A DNA stretch of 64,000 bases from an uncultured Verrucomicrobiota bacterium (GTDB lineage Bacteria > Verrucomicrobiota > Kiritimatiellia > CAIVKH01): contig CALKUH010000039.1 of the NCBI GenBank assembly GCA_937996795.1, positions 1-64,000 on the forward strand, given 5' to 3'. Under the pieces are notes generated by a model that saw only the letters and a list, made by a program, of their open reading frames with translations, ran no database searches and was not told the origin of the DNA. Within the stretch, counting starts at the first letter, position 1; the number at the start of each line of letters is the position of its first letter. Of the stretch, positions 27,011-36,200 are shown one piece after another. The position numbers and the translations under genes were made by a program.

Positions 27011-27421
27011 TCACGGGGCATTGATCCACCCGGAATCGCCTTCCGTGTAGAACTCCTTCTTCCAGATCGGAAGACGCTTCTTCAACTCATCAATCAGGTA
27101 GCGGCAGGCATCGAACGCGGCGCCCCGGTGGACCGCGGTGACGCCAAGCCAGACCGCCGTATCGCCAACGGCCAGGCGCCCGGTGCGATGCGTGCAGGCG
27201 ACGTGCAGGATGTCGAACCGATCCCGCGCCTCGCGCTCAATCTTCGCAAACTCGTTGCTCGCCAGACCCTCGACGCCTTCATACTCCAGCGCAACGACCC
27301 GGCGTTGCGCGTTCTGGTTCCGCACCGTGCCCGTGAATTCCACCAGCGCGCCGCTCTCCGATGAGACGAGTTCGCGCCGCAACGCCTCCACCTCTATCGC
27401 CTGATCCGTCAGCCTAAACAT
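27011..27421 (-). CDS. moaE: Molybdopterin synthase catalytic subunit MoaE
   Basis: The large subunit of molybdopterin synthase, which transfers sulfur from MoaD thiocarboxylate to cPMP. The 136-residue product has the family start (MFRLTDQAIEVEALRREL), the FTGTVRNQN segment, ACTHRTGRL and the catalytic lysine region LPIWKKEFY. I start it at the ATG at 27421, which has a GAGGGAA ribosome-binding site. An in-frame ATG at 27463 overlaps the upstream stop and would add 14 residues. It is the last gene of the Moco operon, directly after the MobA-MoaD fusion that carries its partner. Confidence 0.93.
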   Translation of the reverse strand: MFRLTDQAIEVEALRRELVSSESGALVEFTGTVRNQNAQRRVVALEYEGVEGLASNEFAKIEREARDRFDILHVACTHRTGRLAVGDTAVWLGVTAVHRGAAFDACRYLIDELKKRLPIWKKEFYTEGDSGWINAP

Positions 27422-27459
27422 CCGTTTTCCCTCTTCCCAATCCAAAACCGAAATTCCCA

Positions 27460-28341
27460 TCATCCTCCCGCCACCGGCGGAATCACGTGAATCGCGTCGC
27501 CTTCGCGCACGGGATGATCCCAGTCGACGAAGCCATCGTTCATCGCCACGCGGAATCGATCCGCCGGCCAGTCGAGGTGGAAACGGCGGGCGAGTTCGGC
27601 ATACACGTCGCGCGCGGTATGCGCCGTCGTTTCGATCGAAACGGACGTGTGGCCGGTGCGCTCGCGCAGAATCGCATGCAGGTGGACGTGCACCGTGCGC
27701 GCGCGGGGCGGACAGGCGTCGCAGGTGCGTTTCGTCTCCTTCGGCGCTTCATCCAGGGCGATGCCGCCGGAGGCCGCCGCGCGCGCACGCTCCGCCTCCT
27801 CGGGGCGGTTCGCGTTTTCCAGCGCGAACGGATTCGGCAGGTCCAGCAGCTTCGCCTCCGAGCGAATTAACGCCTTGCGCGGACAGGTCAATCCCTCGCG
27901 CACAAACTGGTGCAGGCGCTCCCGCATCGCCGGCTCATAAATTGCGCACAGCGGCTCCGGCAGTCCGTCGATGCGCCCGCGAAACGCCGTGGCGGGCTTG
28001 TTCGCGTCGCGCCGGGCGATGAGCATGTCCAGCGTGGCCCGGTCGAGGAAGGGCAGGTCGCACGCGACCACCAGCCACGCCTTGTCCGGGTGCGCGTCCA
28101 TCGCCGTCAGGATGCCCGCCAGCGGACCGATGTTGTCATAGCGATCGTGCAGCAGCGCGCCCGTCAGGCCCGCCTGATCCGGACGACAGGACACGAAGAC
28201 GCTGGCGCAGACACCGGCGAGCAGTTCGCGCGCGACGTCCACCTGCGGCATTCCGCGGTACACGAGCGTTGCCTTGTCGCGCCCCATGCGCGTGCTGCGC
28301 CCGCCCGCCAGGATAAGGCCGTAAAGTTCAGGCACGGACAT
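27460..28341 (-). CDS. MobA-MoaD fusion: Mo-cofactor guanylyltransferase joined to the molybdopterin synthase sulfur carrier
   Basis: A 293-residue protein in two parts. Residues 1-190 are MobA: the GTP-binding LILAGGRSTRMGRDKA near the N-terminus, VVACDLPFLDRATLD for metal binding, and GLPEPLCAIYEP. MobA attaches GMP to molybdenum cofactor. Residues about 212-293 are a MoaD beta-grasp domain ending exactly in VAGG, the Gly-Gly tail that becomes the thiocarboxylate in molybdopterin synthase. A short charged linker with two cysteines joins them. No separate moaD or mobA is seen in the window, so the fusion probably supplies both activities. It overlaps moaC by 14 bp and sits immediately before moaE. 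Confidence 0.92.
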   Translation of the reverse strand: MSVPELYGLILAGGRSTRMGRDKATLVYRGMPQVDVARELLAGVCASVFVSCRPDQAGLTGALLHDRYDNIGPLAGILTAMDAHPDKAWLVVACDLPFLDRATLDMLIARRDANKPATAFRGRIDGLPEPLCAIYEPAMRERLHQFVREGLTCPRKALIRSEAKLLDLPNPFALENANRPEEAERARAAASGGIALDEAPKETKRTCDACPPRARTVHVHLHAILRERTGHTSVSIETTAHTARDVYAELARRFHLDWPADRFRVAMNDGFVDWDHPVREGDAIHVIPPVAGG

Positions 28342-28798
28342 TCCGACGGCCTCCTGACTTGGCGAGCAACTTGATCTCGCTGAGGACCATCCGGTGCGAC
28401 AGCGCCTTGCACATGTCGTAGATCGTCAGCGCGGCGACGGACGCGCCGGTCAGCGCCTCCATCTCCACGCCGGTCTTGTGGTGGACAGACACCTCGCAGG
28501 TGATCACCGCGCGCCCGCGTCGGTCGAGCGCGATTTCGATGCGGCAGCCTTCGATGGGCAGGGGATGGCAGAGCGGAATCAGCTCCGCCGTGCGCTTCAC
28601 CGCCATCGTGCCCGCGAGGATCGCCGTCTGGAACACCGGTCCCTTCGGCGCATGCAGTTCGCCGCGTTTGAGGACCGCGCGCACCTCCGCCGGCAGTGTA
28701 ACAACGGCCTGTGCCTTCGCCACCCGATGCGTCACCGCCTTCGTGGCCACATCCACCATCCCCGCGCGCATCTTCCTATCAATATGACTCAACTTCAC
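28328..28798 (-). CDS. moaC: Cyclic pyranopterin monophosphate synthase MoaC
   Basis: Converts the MoaA product into cyclic pyranopterin monophosphate, the first stable Moco intermediate. The 156-residue length and the motifs MVDVATKAVTHRVA, AELIPLCHPLPIEG, GVEMEALTGASVAALTIYDMCKA and the lysine-containing end are those of MoaC. The 3' end overlaps the MobA-MoaD gene by 14 bp. The 60 bp separating it from moeA are purine-rich on the coding strand and contain imperfect copies of GGCACGAGG. Confidence 0.95.
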   Translation of the reverse strand: MKLSHIDRKMRAGMVDVATKAVTHRVAKAQAVVTLPAEVRAVLKRGELHAPKGPVFQTAILAGTMAVKRTAELIPLCHPLPIEGCRIEIALDRRGRAVITCEVSVHHKTGVEMEALTGASVAALTIYDMCKALSHRMVLSEIKLLAKSGGRRNVRA

Positions 28799-28858
28799 TG
28801 ATGCCTCTTCGTTTCGTGTCCTCGTGCCTTCCCCCCTCGTGCCCTCGTCTCTTTCCCC

Positions 28859-30037
28859 TCATACGTCCCACGCATGATAGCGCACCGCCGCGCCCGCCGG
28901 AATGCTTTCATCGCCCGGCGGCACTTCGATGAACCCGTCGCTTTCGCCGAGCGCCGCATAATCGCCCGACCCGTGATACTCCTGCAGCCGCGCGCCTTCC
29001 GGCCCGCGCCGCACCGGCAGGAAAAGCGTAAGGGACGCGTGCGGCCGCACGGCCTCCGCACAGGCGATCGTATCCTCCGCGCTTGCCGGGGCGCCGAGCG
29101 AGCGCAGGAGATACGGCTTCACATAGCGATGGAAACACGCCAGCGTGGACACCGGGTTGCCCGGCAACGCGAACACCGGCTTCCCCCCCGGCGCGACGCC
29201 GAACCACATCGGCTTGCCCGGCTTCTGTGCGATCTTGTGAAACGCCACGCACACGCCCAGTCGTTCCAGCGACGAAGGGACGAAATCAAACTTCCCGCGC
29301 GAAACGCCGCCGCTCAAGATCAGGCCGTCACACCGCGCGAGCAGTTCCGCCAGCCTCGCCTCAATCGTTTCGGGATGGTCCGGAACGCGCGCGAGGTCCA
29401 CCTCGGGGCATCCCAATCCCTGCAGCGCGGCGCGGATGCCCCACGCATTCGAAGGACGGATCTGGAACCGTTCAACCGGCGCGTCCGGTTCCACCAGTTC
29501 GTCACCGACCGATACCACGGCGAACCGCGGCGGCCGCGCGACCGTCACGTGCGTGCAACCCGCCGAAATCGCGATCGCGATCTGTGGCGACCGCATCCGC
29601 GTGCCCGCCGGAAGCAATACGGCCCCCGCCTTGCGATCTACTCCCTGCCGGTGGATGAACTGGCCGCGTTCCACGGGCGCTTTGAGCGTCGCGCGCCCGC
29701 CGTCGATCTCCACGTCCTCGTACGGCGCCACCGTGTCCGCGCCGACGGGACACATCGCGCCGGTCATGATTTCAAGACAGCCGCCGGCCGGATCGCCGAG
29801 CCGCAACGCGGGCCTGCCCGCCGCCTGGACGCCTTCAATGCGAAACACGGTGCGACCCGGCGCATACGCGATCGCGATCCCATCCATCGTCGCGCGATCA
29901 AACGGCGGCACATCGCGGTCCGCGCACACCGCCTCCCGCAGGACGCGCCCAACCGATGCATCGGTCTTCACCACGTCCACCGGCCGCAGCGCCGCCTGCG
30001 CGAGGATGCGCGATTCGGCTTCTGCCACCGTCAACAC
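28859..30037 (-). CDS. moeA: Molybdopterin molybdenumtransferase MoeA
   Basis: Inserts molybdate into adenylylated molybdopterin. The 392-residue protein has the MoeA order: N-terminal domain with VPPFDRATMDGIAI, a domain II linker, the MoCF-binding domain (SVGDELVEP, LSGGVSRGKFDFVP, FALPGNPVSTLACF) and a C-terminal beta-barrel domain. The start is a GTG at 30037. The adenylylating partner MogA/MoaB is not encoded in the window. It lies between moaA and moaC in the Moco operon, separated from moaA by a 91-bp spacer that carries a repeat pair. Confidence 0.94.
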   Translation of the reverse strand: MLTVAEAESRILAQAALRPVDVVKTDASVGRVLREAVCADRDVPPFDRATMDGIAIAYAPGRTVFRIEGVQAAGRPALRLGDPAGGCLEIMTGAMCPVGADTVAPYEDVEIDGGRATLKAPVERGQFIHRQGVDRKAGAVLLPAGTRMRSPQIAIAISAGCTHVTVARPPRFAVVSVGDELVEPDAPVERFQIRPSNAWGIRAALQGLGCPEVDLARVPDHPETIEARLAELLARCDGLILSGGVSRGKFDFVPSSLERLGVCVAFHKIAQKPGKPMWFGVAPGGKPVFALPGNPVSTLACFHRYVKPYLLRSLGAPASAEDTIACAEAVRPHASLTLFLPVRRGPEGARLQEYHGSGDYAALGESDGFIEVPPGDESIPAGAAVRYHAWDV

Positions 30038-30065
30038 GGCTCACCCGCCGCGCGCCGCAATTTTG

Positions 30066-30111
30066 CAACGTCTGTAAAAACTTTTTTCACGACTTCCAAC
30101 GTCTGTAAAAA
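30066..30111 (+). repeat. CAACGTCTGTAAAAA box pair (copy 1)
   Basis: Two identical 15-bp boxes, CAACGTCTGTAAAAA, at 30066-30080 and 30097-30111, start 31 bp apart, in the spacer between moaA and moeA. Related pairs occur at 45053-45099 and 49669-49715 in unrelated contexts. The function is unknown. Confidence 0.75.
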
Positions 30112-30128
30112 CACGCTGTCCCTTCCTC

Positions 30129-31109
30129 CTATCCACCAATCTCCGACATGACCCGGCGCGTGGGGAAGGTGTGTTCCGCGAGGCCGTGGCCCCACGGTTT
30201 GTACCAGATGCTTTTTTCGATCATGCCCTTGAGTTCCTCGTCGGAGGCCCCGTTGCGCAGCAGCGGAAGCAGGTCGAGTTCCTTGTCGCGCAGCAGGCAG
30301 AGGCGCAACTTGCCGTCGGCCGTGAGGCGGGCCCGGTTGCAGGCCGCGCAGAACGGTTTGGTTACGGAGGAGATGAAGCCGATCGCGCCCGGCGCCCCGG
30401 CGAGGCGGAACATGCGCGCTTCGCCATCGAGGCGGCCCTCGTTGAGCAACTCCAGCGGGCCCAGCCCGGATTCAATCGTCGTGCGCAATTCGTCTTCCGA
30501 CACGATATGGCTCAGCTGGAAATCCGCGATGCGGCCCAGCGGCATCATCTCAATGAAGCGCACCTGCCAGGGATGGGTGCGCGTCAGTCGCGCGAGATCC
30601 ACGACGTCGGCGGTGTCGTTCACCCCGCGCACGACGACGGCGTTGAGCTTGATCGGGAAGCCGGCCTCCTGCGCGGCGCGGATGCCGGCCATCACGTCAT
30701 CCACATTGCCCCAGCGGGTCAGTTCGCGGAACTTTTTCGGGTTCAGCGTGTCGAGGCTGATGTTCAGGCGGCCCAAGCCGGCCCGTGCGAGGGCGTGTGC
30801 AAGGTGTTTCAGCAGCACGCCGTTGGTGGTCATCGCAATCTCCCGCACGCCGGGCAGGGCGGAGAGCTGCTGGACGAGGCTGACGATGTTCTGGCGGATG
30901 GTCGGTTCGCCGCCGGTCAGCCGGAATTTGGTGAAGCCGAGTGCGGCGAACAGGCGGGCGAGCCGGATCAACTCGTCGTCCTGCATCAGGTGCGCTGATG
31001 GTTGGAACGACATGTCTTCCGGCATGCAGTAGACGCAGCGCAGGTTGCACTGGTCGGTCAGCGAGATGCGGAGGTAATCGATCTGTCGCCCGTATTGGTC
31101 AAGGCTCAT
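30129..31109 (-). CDS. moaA: GTP 3',8-cyclase MoaA
   Basis: A radical SAM enzyme that cyclises GTP in the first step of molybdenum cofactor synthesis. The 326-residue protein has the SAM-cluster cysteines Cys21, Cys25 and Cys28 (CNLRCVYC), the second-cluster cysteines in FCAACNRARL and LRLCL, and the catalytically important C-terminal Gly-Gly (MSEIGG). The ATG at 31109 is the family start; the longer open frame would add 17 unrelated residues. Only 7 bp separate it from the MOSC gene stop, so the two are likely co-translated. Confidence 0.95.
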   Translation of the reverse strand: MSLDQYGRQIDYLRISLTDQCNLRCVYCMPEDMSFQPSAHLMQDDELIRLARLFAALGFTKFRLTGGEPTIRQNIVSLVQQLSALPGVREIAMTTNGVLLKHLAHALARAGLGRLNISLDTLNPKKFRELTRWGNVDDVMAGIRAAQEAGFPIKLNAVVVRGVNDTADVVDLARLTRTHPWQVRFIEMMPLGRIADFQLSHIVSEDELRTTIESGLGPLELLNEGRLDGEARMFRLAGAPGAIGFISSVTKPFCAACNRARLTADGKLRLCLLRDKELDLLPLLRNGASDEELKGMIEKSIWYKPWGHGLAEHTFPTRRVMSEIGG

Positions 31110-31116
31110 GGCAACA

Positions 31117-31614
31117 TTATAGCACGACGAGGGTGCATGGGCCGGTCCGCAAGACGCCATCGGTCAGGATCCGGGCGCGCAGACCGCCGCGTCCCTTGAG
31201 GAAGGCTTCGGCGCCCGGTCCGACCGCCTCGTTCATCCAGGCGCAGGGGCGGCATTCCTCCGTGCCGGCGAAACGAATGCCGCCCAGTTCGAATTCGCGT
31301 CCGATGAGCTGGTTGAGGTCCACGCCCTCAATGAGGACGTTCCGCCGCATGGCGGACGCCGGGCACCCGGGCGATCCCGTCGCCGTTCGCAGGGCCTCGA
31401 ACACGTCCCACGCGAAAAAGGTGATCTGCCCCTTGTAGTTGTCCTTGTGGTCGAAGAAGCGATCTCCTTCGAGGCCGCGTCCGGCCCGGCAGCGGCACTC
31501 CGCTTGTTCCACGATGGCATGCCGCCCGGCGGGCTCGCCGTGGTGTCCGAAGAAGTTATGGCCGGGTGAAATAAAGATGTGGCGAATGGCCGGCTGGAGG
31601 GGCGGGGGGGTCAT
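31117..31614 (-). CDS. MOSC domain protein
   Basis: A 165-residue single-domain MOSC protein (named for the Moco sulfurase C-terminal domain). It begins with ISPGHNFFGHHG, then a gly-rich GRGLEGDRFF segment, and ends with EECRPCAWM followed by LKGRGGLRARILTDG. The cysteine pair in that motif is the likely pterin- or sulfur-binding site. Stand-alone MOSC proteins of this type are often encoded with Moco genes, but their reaction is not established. The ATG overlaps the stop of the upstream CMD gene, and moaA follows after 7 bp. Confidence 0.85.
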   Translation of the reverse strand: MTPPPLQPAIRHIFISPGHNFFGHHGEPAGRHAIVEQAECRCRAGRGLEGDRFFDHKDNYKGQITFFAWDVFEALRTATGSPGCPASAMRRNVLIEGVDLNQLIGREFELGGIRFAGTEECRPCAWMNEAVGPGAEAFLKGRGGLRARILTDGVLRTGPCTLVVL

Positions 31615-31937
31615 CGCACGCCCAATTCCTCGTCCAGCCACTGGAGTCCTCGCATCATCGAGGAAAAGCCCAACGAGGTTGTCGTGAGCAGGGCAACATG
31701 GCGGATGGCATCCGGGCTGGCGCCCGCGGCGCGGGCCAGGCGGGCGTGGGCGCGGGCGGCGCTCTCGTGTCCGGCCCCGAGCGCGATGCCGATCTTGACG
31801 AGTTCGCGTGTGACGCGGTCCAGCGGACCGGCATGGTGACAGGCCGCGCCCAGTGTTTCGTATGCGGCCAGGATGTCGGGGTGCCGTTTGCCGAAGCGGA
31901 GATACGGCTTGGGCGGCCGCACGGATGTTTTTTTCAT
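31611..31937 (-). CDS. Carboxymuconolactone decarboxylase-like protein without CxxC
   Basis: A small 108-residue AhpD/CMD-fold protein, started at an ATG with a strong GGAGGAG ribosome-binding site. It keeps the helical core (RELVKIGIALGAGHESAARAHARLARAAG) but lacks the CxxC pair that gives AhpD-type members peroxidase activity: that position reads ESAARAH. Redox activity is therefore unlikely. It overlaps the MOSC gene by 4 bp and leads the Moco operon, which makes a structural or regulatory link to molybdenum metabolism possible but unproved. Confidence 0.75.
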   Translation of the reverse strand: MKKTSVRPPKPYLRFGKRHPDILAAYETLGAACHHAGPLDRVTRELVKIGIALGAGHESAARAHARLARAAGASPDAIRHVALLTTTSLGFSSMMRGLQWLDEELGVR

Positions 31938-32024
31938 GGGACTCCTCCGCAACGATCCTAGTGTCCGCCGCGGGTGCACGGCAAGCGCGCCGGTGATCCT
32001 GCGACCACCGGCGCGCAGGTGCGG

Positions 32025-33176
32025 TCAGAATTTCGCGCTGATGTCGAACTGGACGCGGTCGTAGTCCACGCCCGGGCCGTCCAGGTTCTTCTCGCTCATG
32101 TAGTAGGTGAGCTGCCCTTTGAGCAGCTTGGTGAGCTGGCAGCCGAGCGAGAACTTGTGGCTCTTGCCATCCGTGCCGCCGCCGATGTAGTCGGCATCGG
32201 TCCACGCCCCGAGCACGGCGTTCGCCTCGATTTCGCGGTAGTTGTAGGCGAAATCAAACGAACCGGGATCCTTCGTCTTGCCGAGGCGGAAGCCGACCAG
32301 GTAGGCGGTGTCGTCATCATCCGCGTCCTGGTTCACCGCATAGTTGCCGTACAGCGCGGCGGGGACGCCGACCGGCATGCTGATTTCGCCGATCAACTCC
32401 GCAATTTCGAAGCCCGTGCCATAGAGCACATCGGTGGTCGTTTCCACGCCGTCCACGAGTTCGGTTTCCGGGACGGAATCGTTGCCGAAGGCGCGCGCCT
32501 TGGCGCGGTCGGAGCCGGTCACATCAATCACCGGATACCCCTCGAGATTTTCAAAGAGGAAATATCCCGCCCCAATCAGGACCTTCAGGTCATCTTTCTT
32601 GAAGCTGCCGGCGGCCTGCGCGCCATACAACATGGCGTCGTCGGTGGTGGCGCTGCGCTCCTCCACCCAGAAACTGCCCGCGCTCAGGAGCAGATCGAGC
32701 CCATTCGCGCCGAGGGTGTGCTTGATGGCAATACCTTCCGGGTTGAGGTCGCTGTCCCAGACCAGGTCACTGACGCGATGGAAGGGATTTTCCATCTTGC
32801 CGCCGATGACGTGCAGGCCGCTGACGGCGGCGGGATGCCAGTCCATGTAGGCGAGATCGAGGTAAAAATCCTTCCGGCTTGCGCCGCCGCCCAGCGATTG
32901 ATTGCCGGACACGGGATCATTGTTCTCCGACGTGGAGAGTTGCAGGCCGATGGTGAGGTCGTCGCCCGGTTTCGCCTCCGCGCCAGCGCGAGCGCGAATG
33001 CGGTGGCGATAGCGCTCCTCCTTGCCTTCCTCGTCAATCAGCTCGACGCGATACCGCAGGTCGCCTTTCAACGTCACGGTATCCGTCCACGAGGGTTTGG
33101 CTTTGGCTTCCTCCGCGCGTCCGGCGCCCGCCAGCAGACCCATGCCCAGCAGGCAGGGCAGTATGATGTTTCTCAT
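32025..33176 (-). CDS. Putative outer-membrane porin
   Basis: A 383-residue protein with a signal peptide (MRNIILPCLLGMGLLAGAG, cleaved near GRA-E), alternating beta-strand segments through its length (TVTLKGDLRYRVEL, FDFAYNYREIEA) and a C-terminal phenylalanine after SA-K, the usual outer-membrane barrel signature. It resembles the putative porins of delta-proteobacterial and PVC genomes. It lies 32 bp downstream of the Mo-oxidoreductase gene and could admit its periplasmic substrate. The start has a GGAG ribosome-binding site. Confidence 0.8.
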   Translation of the reverse strand: MRNIILPCLLGMGLLAGAGRAEEAKAKPSWTDTVTLKGDLRYRVELIDEEGKEERYRHRIRARAGAEAKPGDDLTIGLQLSTSENNDPVSGNQSLGGGASRKDFYLDLAYMDWHPAAVSGLHVIGGKMENPFHRVSDLVWDSDLNPEGIAIKHTLGANGLDLLLSAGSFWVEERSATTDDAMLYGAQAAGSFKKDDLKVLIGAGYFLFENLEGYPVIDVTGSDRAKARAFGNDSVPETELVDGVETTTDVLYGTGFEIAELIGEISMPVGVPAALYGNYAVNQDADDDDTAYLVGFRLGKTKDPGSFDFAYNYREIEANAVLGAWTDADYIGGGTDGKSHKFSLGCQLTKLLKGQLTYYMSEKNLDGPGVDYDRVQFDISAKF

Positions 33177-33208
33177 GTGTGCTCCTTGGTTTGGTGTTCC
33201 GGTTCTGC

Positions 33209-36200
33209 TCAAACGGGCCGCAAGGTCACGTGGGTGTCGTAGAATGAAACACTGCCGCCGACAGGGTCGAACATGCAAGTGTTCTTCACGTGCGGATCGG
33301 TCCACATCGCGGCGTTGGCGTGCACGCCCTTCGCGCGCCGCTCCTCACCGCGGATGGTGACGCCGTCGATCTCGATGTCGCAGGCGCCGGTGGCCCAGTG
33401 CCCGAACCCGAGCGCGAAGCTGATCACGCCGGGACGCATCGTTTGCGTCAGCTGGAGTTTGCCGGCCATGACTTTTTCCCGGCCTTCCGCGACCGGCCAG
33501 ACCCCCTCCGGGTTTGTCGCGCTGACAACCTTCACCAGCTGCCCGTCGTGAAGCGACAGGCGCGCGGCATCGGCGGGATGGATCAGGATCGCATTCTCCG
33601 GCATCAGCGGCGTGAGCCACGGGTTGGTGATGGTCCGGCTCTTGCACTGGCTGATCGTGCGGTGCGTGATCAGCGCCAACGGGTGCCCCGCGCGCAGCGC
33701 CTCCGGTTCCTGGCCGAGGAAATCCTGCACCGGGATATGGGCGGTGTATCCGGGATACGCCTTGCCGGTGCCGGCGTGGATCGTGGCCGCGGTCTTCTCC
33801 TGGTAGAAGTTGAGCAGCTTGCCGTACGCGTTGCCGAGCATGCCATTGGGGGCGAAGGCCATTGCGTGGTCCTCAAAGCGACCGCCGCGGTTCAGGATGT
33901 ACACCACCTTCGGCCACATCGCCTCGCCGACAATCGCCTTCCATCGGTCCGCGTCGAACACCTGCTTCGGGAGATGGCGCCGCGCCTTCAGGAAGAGCTC
34001 GATCTCTTCGGGCGATGCATCCGGGACCTGCTGGGAGCCGTCGGGCTTTTCGCCGTACGCGAGATTGCCGACGGCGCGCAGGTAGAGGTCGTCGTAATGC
34101 TGCAGCGCCTTGCCCTCGCCGAACCCGTCCGGCCCGAAACCGGGCAGTTTCAATTCCTCCGCGATGCCGAGCATCATGGACTCGAAGCAGACCGGCATGG
34201 ATTGCCCGAAGACCGTGCACGATTCGGGAACCGGCGGCATGGCCGGTTGCCGCACGGGCTGCACCTTGTTGGGGATGTTCGGGTGCGTACCCTGGAATTC
34301 CCAGCGCTCAAGGAACGAGAGGTCCGGGAAGATGTAGTCCGCATACATCGAGGTCATGCCGACGACGATGTCATTCGCGATGAACAGCGGCAGTTTCTCC
34401 ACGTCGCGCAGGATCGCGATGTTGGTGTGGCCCGCGGGCAGCGCGTAGGTGGGCGCGCCCATGTAGAGGAAGAGCGCCTTGACGGGGTAGGGGTACGCAT
34501 CGCCAATGGACGGGATCACTTCCTGGTACATGTCGCTGGCCAGCGGATACCAGTTGCGTTTGGCCGGATAGCCGGCAAACAGCGTGGTTTTTTCATAGTC
34601 GATGTTGTGCCGGATCGAGCTGATGCCGAACGGCTTGATCGCACCGGGTTGGTCCTCCAGCTTGAACCATTCGCCCTTGCCTTTGCCGGCGATGTCATAG
34701 GTGGTGGGCTTCACCATGCCGCCCTGGTGGTCGAAATTGCCGAGCAGCATGTTGAGCGACATCCACGCAAACACCGCGTAGAAGCCGTTGGTGTGCTGAG
34801 CCGGGCCGCGATGGATGTCGACCCCGCTGTACGGCGCATGTTTCGCGAGCTCCTTCGCGACGGCGATGATGTCCTCCTCGCGAACACCGGCGAGCGCCGC
34901 CCATTCCGCGACCGTCTTTTCATACGCCGCTTCGCGCTGGATCAGCAGGCCCGTCTTGACCTTCCGGCCGTCGGCCAGCGTGGTGTCCACGAAGAGATCG
35001 CCCACGACCGGCGTGGTCTCGTCGTTGGGATCCACCTTGACCGGCTGGCCGTCCACCATGGCGACCATGAACTTCTCGGTGAATGCGGTGCCGTCCTTCA
35101 GGGTGCGGTTCTCCGCCTCGCAAAGCCCGATGTCGGCGGCGCGCACCAGTTTGCCGGGCTTGCCGTCCTTGAGCTCGACCAGCCACGTGGCGTTGGTCCA
35201 GCTCGCCTCCCCATTGGCCGTGGCGGCGGCCTTGTTGGCGTTGCGCAGGAAGGCGGCCCGGTAGGCCTCGTTTTCGAAGATCCAGCGGATCATGCCGAGC
35301 GCGAGCGCCGTGTCCGCGCCGGGTTTGACCGGGAGCCATTTCCACGCCTTGCTCGCCAGTTTGCTGAACCGCGGGTCCGCGACGGCGATCGTGCATTTCC
35401 CCGTGGCAAGCCGGTCCGTGATCCGGGCCGTGCGGTTCGGCGGGCCGTAATTCGCCTCGAACAGGTTGGCGCCGACGAAGAGGACGAAGCGGCTGTTCTC
35501 GAGATCGGCCTGCCAGTAGAACTTCTGCCCGCCGGTGAACTTGCCGCCTTCATACTGCTCGCTGATCGCCTTGCAGGTGAAGTACAGCGAACCCTGGCAC
35601 ACCGTCGTGTGGCCGTGTGCATTGGTCGTGCCGAGCCCGGTCGCAAAGCGCTTGTAGAACTCGCTGCGGCCCGCCTTCAGCCGGCCCCAGTTGCAGACGA
35701 TCTGGTTGTTTTTCGGGCCGAGGTCGGGATGATCCGGGTCGATCAGCTTGTCGAGGTGCGCGGCGTGCTTCGCCTGGAAGGCCGTGACGAGGTCCGCCCG
35801 CTTCGCCTTGTCTTTTTCGGAGTGGATCGCCTTGAGGTCGGCGTCCATCTCCTTCGCAACCTTCGGATCGCGCAGCGCCACGAGCGATCCGAGCCCCTCC
35901 ACCGCGCGATTCTCCTCGCCGGGCACGTGCGCGAAGAGCGTGCCGCCCGCGCAGATTTCCTTCACCGCCTGGTCGAACGGAATGCTGGTCCATTTGTTTT
36001 CCCCGCGCTGGCCCGCGCGCTTCAGGACCTTGCGGAGGCGGAAGGGGTCGTAGGCCGATTGCAGGCCCGACTGTCCCTTCGGGCAGAGGGCGCCGTCCAC
36101 CAGCGCCGCCGACGCGGTGGAGGTCCGCATCGGGAGATGGGGAACCAGCGTCCACGGGCTGTACGGGTTGCCGTCGATCTTGCTGATCACGCCGTCCTGG

